Shown piece after piece: positions 46,502 to 58,581 of a stretch of 64,000 bases of DNA. Under the pieces are notes generated by a model, which searched no databases, was not told where the DNA came from, and was given only the letters and a program-made list of their open reading frames with translations. Position numbers and translations under genes: made by a program. The stretch is from Spinacia oleracea (taxonomy: Eukaryota > Streptophyta > Magnoliopsida > Caryophyllales > Amaranthaceae): contig NC_079492.1 in assembly GCF_020520425.1 (NCBI RefSeq), forward strand, positions 71,973,671 through 72,037,670, in the 5' to 3' direction. Numbering within the stretch: position 1 is the first letter of the stretch; each line of letters starts with the position of its first letter.

Positions 46502-47882
46502 TGAAGGAAATAATGCCCTTGGTCCAAGTATGCATTTAATGTTAAGTCTAATAAATGCGGTTCAGTATTAATTAACGAGTTAATAAATTCAGTGAGATCA
46601 AGTGAGCTGAATGCCTAGCTAGAGGCCGCTTCAGTTCAAGTGGAATTAATGATATTAATCCACAACTTACTTTTGTCTGAACCCGTAGGGTCACACAAAT
46701 AGTACGTAAACGGATCAAGTATTTAATGGCATTAAATACTCCATCTATGGATATTCGGAATCGACGGATCTTAGTTTCAGTGGGAGGTAAGATCGTCAAG
46801 GGCAAGTAAATGAATACTCCGGAAACGATGAAATTGCCGGAAACGGAAATATGGATCGTATCGGAAATATAAATATTATCCAAGTCTTAGATGTTGCCGG
46901 AAACGGAAACATGGTACGTATCGGAAATTATTATCGGAAATGGAAATATTGCCGGAATCGGAAATATTACCGGAAACGGAAATATTGTCAGAATCGGAAA
47001 TATTATCGGAATCGGAAAATAATTCCGGAAACGAAAATATTAAATATTTGTTCGAAACGGAAATTTATTCCGGAATTGGAAATATTAAATATTGTCCGTA
47101 TCGGAAATAAATTCCGAAATCGGGAATTTAATCGGAAGCGTATCATACGAATTAGCATCGGACGAGGCCTGCCAGACGAAGGCCCAGCACGAAGCCGGGC
47201 CATCGCCCAGCAAGCCGAAGCGCACCAAACACACGCTGCCAAGCCACGCCAGGCCCAACGCAAGGCCAGGCCCAGCAATGGCCTTGGCGCGCGCGCGGGG
47301 CTGCGACGAAGTGGGATGGCGCTGTGCATGGGCCGCAAGGCCTGCGTGCGGTGCTAGCGTATCACTCGAAGTGTGTCATTCGAATCCTAAAGCTACCGGG
47401 ATTCGTCATATGATTAAATCCTAATCCTAATAAAGATAGAATTTGTTTAATAGAGTTTTAATAAGATTCTAATTAAATAAATTAGTATTTTAGTAGGATT
47501 CCAAGTCCTTTTCCATAACTGTATAAATAGGTGCCTAGGGTCACATATTTACATAGAGGATTGAAGTATTCAAGGTAAGATTTTCAAGCAAAAATCAGCC
47601 ACAAACACTTGCCCTATTTAGCCGAAATTTATAGTACCTTAAGGGCGATTCTAGTTGGTCAAGCTTAAGGCGGATCCGGACGTACTGTGGACTATCTACG
47701 GAGGGAGGACACTTGGAGTCCTAAAGACTTGTTCTTGTTCGGTTCGGGCGCAGCTAGGGAGGGCACGCTACAAAGTGTATGCATCTAAATTATGCTAAAT
47801 GTTTATGTGTAAATAATATGTTTCCTGGCTTTATGGTTTTTCCGCATGATTTATGTTTATTCATATGTATCATAACCTAACA
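46502..47882 (+). repeat. LTR family 1, copy 2 (3' LTR of body B, 1381 bp)
   Basis: A complete LTR (TGAAGGAAATAATGCCC to CATAACCTAACA). It is preceded by a polypurine tract, so it acts as the 3' LTR of body B, and followed by CCAAC (47883-47887), identical to the CCAAC before the solo LTR at 33850. It includes the CGGAAA array (46815-47150) and a TATAAATAGGTGCC promoter near 47520. Confidence 0.9.
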
Positions 47883-47917
47883 CCAACAAGTATGGTGGGT
47901 CGTATCAACCCACTTAC
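47883..47917 (+). other. Copia H gag continuation
   Basis: After CCAAC the reading frame of H gag continues as KYGGSYQPTY (about 47888-47917), contiguous in sense with the codons ending at 33849. This identifies the host of the insertion chain as Copia H. The same piece is duplicated at 35228-35262. Confidence 0.85.
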
Positions 47918-48590
47918 TGAAGGAAATATGTCCTTCACCCAAGGTTCATTAAGTCTAATACCAAGGTTCAGATTAATAGCGAACAATTAATTCAGTGAGA
48001 TCAAGTGATCGGAACAGCTAGCTGGAGCAATGCTTCCGATCAGTGAGTTCTAATCTATATTAAGCTCACAACTTACTCTTGACTGAACCTACAAGGTCAC
48101 ACCAATGGCATGTAACAGATTACCGGATTAAATGAATCAGAAATTCATTTAATAGCTTTTTCGGGAATTAGTTTTGGAAAACGTATTATACGATATGACC
48201 TTGCTTCGGAATCGTAAATCGTATCGCGAATATTCGTAAGCTGGGCGAAACGAATTATCGTATTGTACGACGGTGATTCGTCGTATATGATACGATAAAT
48301 AATAGCCGTAAGGTATTAGTCGCGAATACGAGGAGCATCGGAGCTTCCGGCCCGTCGAGCCAAGCGCGCAAGGCACAACGAGCCAGCGAGCTCGCGAGCA
48401 AAGCGAGCAGGCCAGCCCGTGGCGTGGCACAAGCGTGCAGCAACACAGACAATGCAACAGCGAGCATGCGAGGCCCATGGCCCGGCTGCTCGGCTGTGTG
48501 CGTTGTGGGCTTCGGCCTGCAGTGTGTTGCTTGTGCTCGGGTCCGTGTGGCCGGGTGTGCAAGTGTGGCCGGTCAAGGCCTTGTCTTGGC
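47918..48590 (+). repeat. LTR family 2, copy 2 (truncated)
   Basis: It matches 35263-35936 and ends abruptly at CTTGTCTTGGC, where the Gypsy-like LTR begins. The remainder of this family-2 insertion is not found on the far side of that LTR, so a deletion accompanied or followed it. Confidence 0.8.
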
Positions 48591-50259
48591 TGGTTACACA
48601 ATATAATATTAAGTTATTATATTTTTGCACACAACCCAAGACTCACAATCAGTTTTCCAGAAACCCTAAACCTAATTCTGAACATTACGTTCTTCAGTTT
48701 TCAGAGGAATACGTGTGAATTACCAAGATATTACCGCCACCGTGATAACGGCTAAGGCTATTTACCAGAATTACGCAGCGGAATTAACTAACTTTCAAAC
48801 ATATTAAATAAATAGTTAATGGTCATTTAAACAAGTTGGAACCGTTGAGGCCCAAATCCAAAGTATTAAATCATTTAAAAATCCATTAACTGTAGATAGT
48901 GTTAGTCATGACTATAAATAAAAAGAGAGTTTATAAATACGGAAGAACTAAACTCTCAACTCGAATCCCATGATAACTTCTCCCGCAAGTTATCTCTACA
49001 AACCTACTTTATTAAAAATCTACTCCCCAACAACGCAAATGCAATTGATGGATCATCATAGGGTCATTAAGGCAAAGGTCATGACCAGAAAACATGAAGC
49101 ACGAAGTCAGCAAAAGCTGAGTACGGACAAGCTAGAATAACATTCTATCCTAACATGCTTCACTCGACAATTTAAATAATCCACATGCAAAAGCCATGTA
49201 ATAAACAAACAAACATGGAGACAAGACTCGACACTTGACCCGACTCTTGACTCACAGATTAATAAAAAGTAGCTTCGAACGGGTAAAGTAAAGTATCCTC
49301 AAAAGGAAAGAAAAGGGTGATGGGGGCCAACCATACACCAAAATAAGTCGGGCTACTACCGACAGTCGGGCCATACCGACAGGAATTCCAATGCACAACG
49401 GCATAAAAGAAGAATGAAACAACGTCTTGTAACATTGTAGGAGTATAAGTTTTCCGGCAAGACTCCCCCCATTGTTCATACTCAAGGTATATACGTTCCA
49501 AGAGTTTTGAAGCTCTTTTGGGTTGCACTTTACGTTAATTAATATATTATGTTCAAGGCGACTCAAGACTCTACTCAAGAAACAACATACAAACAATTGA
49601 ACAATTAAACAATTCAACAATGACTCTTCATTATTTTAATTCTTTAGGACTTCTGATCAAACATAGAATCAAGTGAAATTACTCCCATTGTTCCTTCTCA
49701 AAAACACTGTTTGAGATAACCCGACATTGCCTATTAACAAGCGGGGTGTGCCCTTAGCACGAATTGTCCTTAATTCGATTCACATAGACTCTCTAACATA
49801 TCCTACCCCTTGGTAGAATATATATTTCTCTCCGGCAATATTCAGTAGGCTCAACATATGCTAGACATCCAGTACCATAGCATAATAATAATAATAACTT
49901 GCATGCGCAATACTCATACATGCAAACCAACTTGAACAACATGATTGACATAATTCAACGATTATAAAAGTCCATAACATGATAGTTCAACAGAATCTAT
50001 AAAGCATAAATCAACTCATAACATGCTCGTTCACATAGATTCAATAACAATTCCCAACATGCTTGTTCACACATCAAACATGATTCCATAATAATAATAA
50101 CATGTTCGTTCCCAATATCAAACATGAATCCATAATAATAACATATTCATTCCCAATCATCAAACATCAATTCTCAACACATAAGTTCACATGATTCGCA
50201 TTCAATTCAATTCGTAAGTTCCTCAAGGGATGGGTGGTCACCCTAGTCTTGTACGTACC

Positions 50260-51724
50260 TGACAGGCTAAATCGTACTCCTATCAAAGATAAACCTAACG
50301 TTCACCAACTAAAAATATAGCAAGGGAAGCAGGGATCGTATCCACAGGGAAACAGGCGTTCTTTCTACTATTAAATTATTAATCTAGACTACTGGTAACA
50401 AGAGTTTGGATTGGGTTGTGTATTAAACTAAAGCAAATAATCAAATCGGAAAATAACAATATTAAAGGAATCTAGGGCAGCAGTTCACCATAAATGCAGA
50501 CCGGGATTGGACAACGAACAATGACAATCAATTAACAATCATAACTAGGAAAACATGCATCTCTCGAATCTTATGAATTCCTTAGGATAGAACAACTAGC
50601 GGGCTCTCGCTACGTACTAGAAATAATTCCTATCTAATAGCCACAGACCAAAAACATCAGATTTATACCTCTTGGCGCATAATCCAAGGTTAATCAAACT
50701 CAAATCAAAATAGTCCGGCCGAACAGAATTGACGAGCAATAATAATAAGCTATAGAAATTATAATCAATCAATCAATAATCAAGCCCACATATAATCCCA
50801 ATCATGCATTCATGGATCCCCTAAACCCTAGAAATTAAACTACTCACTCATGATAATAAATAACAAAGCAATTAGCATAATGGAAAACATGATTAAAGCA
50901 ACAAAATAAATTAAGGTAGGAAATAATACCGAATTGAAGAACAAATAAAATAATAAAGTTTGGATCTTTACTTGAAATTAAAAACTAAGTATTTGAATAA
51001 TTGGAGAGAAAACTAGAAATAAACTAAGTATTGAAAACTAGAATAAAAGATGTCACTAAAAATATAAGGGGCTAGTATTTATAGTTTGCCCAAAATAGAG
51101 CCCAAAATCGGAAATAAAAACTCGCGAAATACGCTGGAGGTTGGCGTCGCCCGATCGGGCGACGCTTCGCCCGATCGGGCGATGTGCTCGATAGTCGGCC
51201 CGATCGGGCGAAATTCCGCCCGATTGGGCGGTTGCAAAATGCCCAGAACAGCGCCCAGAATGACTGCCCGATCCCGATCGGGCGCGTGTTGAACTGCACG
51301 ATCCTCTATCTTCAAAATGGCATATCTCCTTCGTTATTCGTTGGAGTTAGGCGAGTGACCACTTGTTGGAAAGATATTGAAGTCTATAATCCAACCCAAT
51401 TAGAATTACATCATTTGGAGTTGTAGAATTTGAGTTATGCTTAAAATAGTGGACTATAGTCATTTTTGTACTTCCTTCGTTATTCGCTTTGCTTCAAAAC
51501 TCTTCAAACTTAATGTTTGTGCTCTCGAAAGTACATAATCTCTTTTATTGATTCAAATGAGTAGGAAATGCACAAAAATATACTAATTCCTACAATGATG
51601 AACCTGAAACTACAAACACACTACAAGGAGCACATTAGTACTAAAAATCGCTCCGAAGAGCTCATTTGAGATCAAAAAGTACTAAGGGACGGGGGTAAAA
51701 ACTCTACATAAAACACACATATCA
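50260..51724 (-). repeat. 3' LTR of element C (minus orientation)
   Basis: 1465 bp with TGACAGGC at the plus-strand left end and ACACATATCA at the right. It contains four or five GATC-centred GCCCGATCGGGC palindromes between 51148 and 51285. One is mutated (CGATTGGGCG) where the other LTR has CGATCGGGCG. Confidence 0.92.
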
Positions 51725-51740
51725 AACTCCCCCAAGCTAG

Positions 51741-54080
51741 ATCCTTGCTTGTCCCTAAGCAAGAAAATCATCGATGAATACAAGACCAACTTCACCCCCA
51801 CCATATTTCAAAATGAAAAACATAATTCAAGGCAAAATCTAATGAGCATGCATCAATGTCAACCAATCAAATCCACCCAACCACAAATCCTCCCTAACAA
51901 TCGTCACGCAAAGCGAACCACAAGTGCACAATGGAATTCAAGACTAGTGCTCACACACTCATCACTCATTTATGTGGCGGGTAAAAGATGTACCCGTTCG
52001 CTCTCCTCCCAACATATAAGTGAACAATGCCCTCTCAAACTCACAACACTCGTGTGTCTAGAAAAACATACACTCAACCTAGTAGTCGACTTGAAATGTG
52101 TCATGTCATAACTTGCATTGATAAACAACTATTTTCACATAAGTACGACTCTATGCACAAAGGTCGGAAGGTCTTCAAAGCTTGTAATGTTAGGCTTAGG
52201 TAAGGGTGCGGTAAATTTGGGTATAATGTGAGCTTTAAAGCCTTGGCTTTGGGGAGCATAAATCCTAAAAACAACCGTGATCAATCAACATAATGACCAT
52301 AATCTCCCACTCAACACATGACAAAACAACAAATAGCCAACACCATACTTTCTTGCATTTTTTTCACAATTGTAACCAATCACTCATAAGGATATGAATT
52401 TGCAGAACTTGATTGAAACAACACTTTGAACTTTTTTATGAGAGTAATAGATTTTTCTCTTTCTTTTGCTTTTCAATCTCTCTTTTTTTCTTTCTTTTTA
52501 GAAACCTTCACATTTGTTTTGTTCTTTCATCTCTTTTCATTTTCAACTCATTTTCAACAACAAACATGATAAGACGAACTTCTTTTTCAATACCTACTTT
52601 GTGCTCAAAATGTAGCACATTACAACTCCCTCACCTCACTACTATTAGCTCCCCCAAGCTAGGCTTGGGACTAGTAACCAATGGGGTTTTTCATGGGCTT
52701 GTAATATGGCTAGTCACCGAATAAAAGGGCACAAGCAACAACATGGGTAGAAAAGGAGGGGACAAATGTATCTAATTTCATCTGAAGGCTACCTAAATAG
52801 AAAAATGCCTTCGTCCTCCACAATGTGCATGTATATGAGTTATAAAACACTACTAATAGTTGCAAATCAATACTCAAAATCAATGACACACCAGGAAGCT
52901 ATCACACATCCTAACCAAATCAACTAGTCAAGCACCAAGTCCACAAATAGTTAGTCGGAGTTGACTCATGTTAAGGCATCAAAGCAATCGAATATCAAAT
53001 CATGGCTAACACATCTACATTGCCCATCATCAAATACCAAGAATCAAAACAATTTTCGTTCAAGGGGCACGGGGAAGCATGATATTGTATTCATCGGAAC
53101 GTATTTTTGTATTTTTTTTTTCAAAGCAATAAACTACTCTAGAAAACATTAAACACACCAAAATAAACACACAAAAATAAGTAAATGCAAAAATAAAAGG
53201 AAAAACATACCTAATATGTACAAGTGAGTGAAACACCCCCCCTAGCTAAATCAGACAATGTCCTCATTGGCTCAAGGGGTATCATGAGGAAAGTGAGCAA
53301 ACCGTGGCTTATTTGTCGCTGATTCGCAGATCGCCCGATCGGGCAGCAGATCGCCCGATCGGGCGCACCTCGCCCTATCCGGATCGGGCGAAATGCAATG
53401 CCCATTTTCTTCGACTATTTCCAACCCAGAATCATCTCAAACCCTCGAACTGACGTCATCACCAACCGCCCGATCGGGCGGAATTTCGCCCGATCGGGCA
53501 TTTGACTCGCCCTTTGAGTGGATCGGGCAACCGTCGCCCGTTCGGGCGATTTTCCAACATTTTCCTTGAATCGACACGCGCCCGATCGGGCGCTCCTCGC
53601 CCGATCCGGATCGGGCAAAACGCAGACTACTCCGTTTCAGCTTGAATTCAACTTTTTCGAACTTGGAGCCTTAGACCTGCACAGCATTAAACGTCCAAAC
53701 CGTAAAATACCCTCTTCTCACCTCTCTAACACCAAAAACTACAATGAAACACACACTTGCTCAAAAATTATACTAAAACACACAAACAAAAGCGAAAAAT
53801 ACACTACGAAAAGCAATAAATGGATAGTGAAATACTCATCCCCTATTAGATTGATGCAATGTCCCCATTACACAATCTCAGTTTATGTACATACAACGAA
53901 AGAAAGGGGATGAGAGCCACGACAAATCATCGAATGGGGGCACCAAAGATGGTGTCATCTGGTGTCGAATCAATTGCCTTGGATGAGCTATGTGGCGCGG
54001 GAAGTGACAGACCACGACCCCGATCATGAATACGGTGCCCACCGTTCACCGAGATTTCGGCCTTTCGTGTCTCAGCATCA
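51741..54080 (-). other. Non-coding 3' internal region of element C
   Basis: About 2.3 kb between the gag frame and the 3' LTR carries no pol. It holds a second polypurine-like tract (AGCTCCCCCAAGCTAG, 52648-52663, plus-strand text) and two clusters of GCCCGATCGGGC palindromes (53330-53395 and 53465-53625). Open frames on either strand follow the palindromes or T-rich runs and are not genes. Confidence 0.7.
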
Positions 54081-55514
54081 TCAAATCGTGCCTCCCGCAA
54101 AGAGATTGGTTAGTAAATAACCAACGAAAGAGCGCAGAAGCTTGTCATGCGCACTCGCACAACTTTCGTGCAACAAGACATGCACGATAATCAACAAAAA
54201 CATTTGCATAAAGTCCGAATGAACTCTATGCCAGTAAGGAGTAGGATGCCTAAAGGAAGAAGAACAAAAAGAAAAAACAACAATAAAAGAAGAATAAGAA
54301 AAGGAAGGAAAAGAGAAAGTAGGCATACTCTCCTTATGGAAGTTGTTTTTACGGACTATTGATTCTTCAACCTCAATGATCAATGAAATAGCTCTCTCTG
54401 TGTTTTGGAATTCATGGTGGATAGGCTCTTCACCATATAGAGCTCTCTGCAAAGCATCCACCTCTTATTTGTAAGTATTATAAGTACCTGCGAAAGATTC
54501 ACAAAGAGGAACATACTCTATTGGGTCATTGGGCTTTTGATTTTCATGGGGAGGAGGAAGATCCTCAAGTAAAGGTTTTATGGGGAAAGAGAAGGAGAGT
54601 GAGACGGTGTAAACGGGGCTAAGAATAACCCTTCTTGGACTTGGAATATGAGGGGTAGGGGTTGACACAACAACAAGGGTTTTATCAACTTCAACTTCCT
54701 CATGGACTTGCTCTATGACATATGGCTTTTCAGTTTCAACAAATCCTTCATCCATTGATCCAACAGTCAAATCATCATCCTCCCACTCATCCTCAGCCTT
54801 TGTTATAAGCTCCTCCCACTCTTGGTTGCCTATGGGTTCACCCAGTTGACCCCCATCCCCAACACAACTCGAATAATTATTTTCAATAATTTCTTGAACT
54901 TTTCTAAATCTCTCAAGAGTAGCCTTACTAGCTTTAATAATCTCATTAGTAGCCTCTTGAGATCTAGTACACTGAATCTCAATCTCAGAGTTTAATCTTC
55001 TTAATTCCTCTAAGAAGCTATCTCTGCTTTCTGATTCGGGTTGAACAGGATTGAGCAAGGGTTCACAATAATACACGGGAGAAGCAACAGTGGAATCATG
55101 AGGCAAAACATTGATATCCATGCAAGGGTTAGATAAGTCGTTAGAATATACATGATTATCATAAACATTAGAATGCACCTCATTATAACAAGCATTCAAG
55201 GGAGAGGGGGTAGAAACATGTAGATTATGCTCATAATTTGGATTAGCACATGTAACATGAATCGCCATTTCACGCTCATACAAATCCCTTGCAAACCACA
55301 TATAGTAATCCCACATATCATCCAAAGACAAGGCTCGAAAATCACCATTAAATCTACTTTCTATCACATTCCTTGTATATTCATTTAAACCACCATAAGC
55401 AAAACCACAAGAATCCCAAAGATTAAAATTGTGGTAACCAATAAAATCATTTAGCCTATCGAAATACACCCAAAAAGGCTCATTTAAGAATTGAGGGAAA
55501 GAATAATAATCCAT
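54081..55514 (-). CDS. gag-like protein of element C, one in-frame stop
   Basis: The frame opens at 55514 and runs 349 codons to a TAA at 54467-54465, then continues in the same frame (VDALQRALYGEEPIHHEFQN) to 54081. The N-terminal part (FWVYFDRLNDFIGYHNFNLW, GFAYGGLNEYTRNVIESRFN, DDMWDYYMWFARD) has the pattern of the C-terminal half of Gypsy Retrotrans_gag domains. The middle is low in conserved motifs; 'RLNSEIEIQC' to 'LERFRKVQEII' is probably coiled coil. There is no zinc knuckle or protease. A truncated capsid-like product could help packaging while other activities come from a partner element, which is inference. Start context is fair and no upstream ATG is better. Confidence 0.7.
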
Positions 55515-55682
55515 TTTTTTCAGGGGAAAAAAAAAATTAAAAAAATTAAAAATAAAAAAAAAAAAAAAAATAAACTAAAGAAAATAAAATATATACATGG
55601 TCTCAAAGAACAGGAAGTTCTATGAGACTCAAGAAAATAATCTAGATCATAAAATTAGTAGCAGAAAATTAAACCGTTTCCC

Positions 55683-55701
55683 CGGCAACGACGCCAAAAT
55701 T
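55683..55701 (-). promoter_or_regulatory. Primer binding site of element C
   Basis: On the minus strand, TTTGGCGTCGTTGCCGGGG starts a few bases inside the 5' LTR. It is close to the TGGCGCCGTTGCCGGGGA primer site that matches plant tRNA-Asp. It fixes the element's orientation. Confidence 0.8.
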
Positions 55702-57171
55702 TGACAGGCTAAATCATACTCCTATCAAAGATAAACCTAACGTTCACCAACTAAAAATATAGCAAGGGAAGCAGGGATCGTATCCACAAGGAAACAGGCG
55801 TTCTTTCTACTATTAAATTATTAATCTAGACTACTGGTAACAAGAGTTTGGATTGGGTTGTGTATTAAACTAAAGCAAATAATCAAATCGGAAAATAACA
55901 ATATTAAAGGAATCTAGGGCAGCAGTTCACCATAAATGCAGACCGGGATTGGACAACGAACAATGACAATCAATTAACAATCATAACTAGGAAAACATGC
56001 ATCTCTCGAATCTTATGAATTCCTTAGGATAGAACAACTAGCGGGCTCTCGCTACGTACTAGAAATAATTCCTATCTAATAGCCACAGACCAAAAACATC
56101 AGATTTATACCTCTTGGCGCATAATCCAAGGTTAATCAAACTCAAATCAAAATAGTCCGGCCGAACAGAATTGACGAGCAATAATAATAAGCTATAGAAA
56201 TTATAATCAATCAATCAATAATCAAGCCCACATATAATCCCAATCATGCATTCATGGATCCCCTAAACCCTAGAAATTAAACTACTCACTCATGATAATA
56301 AATAACAAAGCAATTAGCATAATGGAAAACATGATTAAAGCAACAAAATAAATTAAGGTAGGAAATAATACCGAATTGAAGAACAAATAAAATAATAAAG
56401 TTTGGATCTTTACTTGAAATTAAAAACTAATTAAGTATTTGTATAATTGGAGAGAAAACTAGAAATAAACTAAGTATTGAAAACTAGAATAAAAGATGTC
56501 ACTAAAAATATAAGGGGCTAGTATTTATAGTTTGCCCAAAATAGAGCCCAAAATCGGAAATAAAAACTCGCGAAATACGCTGGAGGTTGGCGTCGCCCGA
56601 TCGGGCGACGCTTCGCCCGATCGGGCGATGTGCTCGATAGTCGGCCCGATCGGGCGAAATTCCGCCCGATCGGGCGGTTGCAAAATGCCCAGAACAACGC
56701 CCAGAATGACTGCCCGATCCCGATCGGGCGCGTGTTGAAACTGCACGATCCTCTATCTTCAAAATGGCATATCTCCTTCGTTATTCGTCGGAATTAGGCG
56801 AGTGACCACTTGTTGGAAAGATATTGAAGTCTATAATCCAACCCAATTGGAGTTACATCATTTAGAGCTGTAGAACTTGAGTTATGCTTAAAATAGTGGA
56901 CTATAGTCATTTTTGTACTTCCTTCGTTATTCGCTTTGCTTCAAAACTCTTCAAACTTAATGTTTGTGCTCTCGAAAGTACATAATCTCTTTTATTGATT
57001 CAAATGAGTAGGAAATGCACAAAAATATACTAATTCCTACAATGATGAACCTGAAACTACAAACACACTACAAGGAGCACATTAGTGCTAAAAATCGCTC
57101 CGAAGAGCTCATTTGAGATCAAAAAGTACTAAGGGACGGGGGTAAAAACTCTACATAAAACACACATATCA
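55702..57171 (-). repeat. 5' LTR of element C (minus orientation)
   Basis: 1470 bp, nearly identical to 50260-51724; a TTAA duplication near 56430 and one extra A near 56740 explain the 5-bp difference. It carries the GCCCGATCGGGC palindromes at 56593-56735, all intact in this copy. Confidence 0.92.
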
Positions 57172-58581
57172 GTACCTGGAATACCTAAGTACGGGGGCCA
57201 CTGTGCGAATCACGACTCACTAGAAATCAACTTCTATAAACACAAAAGGATAAACTAAATTATTATCCATGTTTACTAAATTTCCAGCAACTATTTAAGA
57301 TTCTAAAACCCTTAGTTTAATTAGAAATCATTCATTAATCGTTAATTTAATAGTCTCAAATAGTCAACTCATGTCCTAACATAAAAACATTGACTTTTTA
57401 GCTATAAAACCATTAAAAACCAACTTTTTAAAGCTTATAAACAATCAGAAAATTTAAGTTGATTTCCATAATTTAAATTGTCATTAAATTATGTGAATCA
57501 ATCGCTTAATCAATTGGAATCAAAACCCTAATAATAGCTTATCATAAAAACATGTTTTGACTTCAAAAATCAACACTTTATGAACTCATTAAATCTGAAA
57601 GTAATAATTTCAATCATCAAAACTAATCTCTTTAATTAAAATACAACACTAAACCAATACGGTGTTCATAACCGTTCTAATCAATTTAAATAACCCAAAT
57701 ATTTAAAATAATCACAACAATTAAAACAATTTAAAAATAAAAATTAATGTTATTGAAAACATAATTTGATTGACCCAATTCAATAACACACACACAACAA
57801 TTAATTGTGTTGTGTGTGTGTGCGCCGATCAAAACAACTCAACAACAACAACAAGCAACGCAGCACAGCACGCACCGCAAGACAGCAGCACGCGCGCTAT
57901 GGGCGACGAGAGGGCGAGTGCTACGGGGCGGGCGAGACACACACGCGACACACAGTGAGGCTGCGCTGTGACGCGGGACGAGGCAGGGAGAGAGGGCAGC
58001 AAGGCGTAGGCACGTAGGCACCTTGTGTGCTACGCTGCGGCTGCGAGGCTGGGCGCGTACGGGTGAGGCTGGGCGACGACACACGCACGGCAGCGTGCCT
58101 TGGGCTGCAAGCAAAGACGGGCGAAGGAGAGTGTGGGGCGTGGGGGTGCCGCAAGGAGAGAAAAGAGAGGAGAGAGAGGGAGTGCTGAATTTTCTTGTGA
58201 GGGTTTAATGAGAGGTCTATTTATAGTTTTTCTCTCCCATGTGGGCTAGGTTATGGTAGTTTGAGTTGGGCTTATTACCGGGCTCATTTAAGTTTACCCT
58301 TGCAAGCTTTGTTGGGTTTGATCATGGCAAAACGACTGGGCTTTAATTAAATTAAATTCGTTTTCGAAATACGACCCAACAAATCCCGATTAAAATTCAT
58401 TGAATCTATTTAATAAAATACGGTTTTCGTAATTAATTAAAAATTAAATTAATTAAAAATAAAATGCATTTAATTCCCATTAAATGGAATTAATTTATAA
58501 AAATACTTTATAAATACAACGAAATGCTTTATAAATATAATAAAATATATTTATAATTATAGAAAAATACGAGGTATTACA

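Larger units (their letters stand above)
50260..57171 (-). mobile_element. Non-autonomous gag-only LTR element C (TR-GAG-like, 6.9 kb)
   Basis: LTRs of 1465 and 1470 bp lie at 50260-51724 and 55702-57171, flanked by the target duplication GTACC (50255-50259, 57172-57176). Orientation is minus: the primer site TTTGGCGTCGTTGCCGGGG lies just inside 55702 and a polypurine tract (CTTGGGGGAGTT) lies just inside 51724. Only a gag-like frame is found between them; there is no protease, integrase, reverse transcriptase or RNase H. The primer site resembles the tRNA-Asp type used by Athila-like Gypsy elements. By hand count the LTRs differ by about a dozen substitutions plus one 4-bp and one 1-bp indel, so the insertion is recent. 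Confidence 0.93.
48591..58581 (-). mobile_element. Gypsy-like solo LTR, about 3.07 kb, split by element C
   Basis: On the minus strand it begins TGTAATACCTCGTATTTTTC (58581 downward), a start typical of plant Tekay/Del-type Gypsy LTRs, and ends ATTGTGTAACCA at 48591. Element C splits it at GTACC (50255-50259/57172-57176). The rejoined text CTTGTACGTACCTGGAATAC is continuous. No primer site, internal region or second copy is visible, so it is a solo LTR or fragment. The flanks TTGGC and CCTGG do not match, so a normal target duplication is missing. It contains a GC-rich block (57890-58170) and a CA/TG hairpin-forming repeat (57785-57822). Confidence 0.7.

Noticed and set aside
33850-47882. A single intact LTR retrotransposon with CCAAC duplications
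   Set aside because: LTR ends and CCAAC fit, but host gag sequence and a second LTR type follow the first LTR inside the supposed element, and a third copy of the target duplication is present. A tandem duplication with a solo LTR explains this better.
51072-51426. Open frames across the GATC palindromes (also 56502-56762 and 53211-53618)
   Set aside because: The text is translation of GCCCGATCGGGC repeats (PDRA, PIGR) in LTR or untranslated DNA of element C.
50260-57171. Element C as a plus-strand element
   Set aside because: The primer site lies beside the right-hand LTR and the polypurine tract beside the left-hand LTR, and the gag-like frame is on the minus strand, so it reads leftward.
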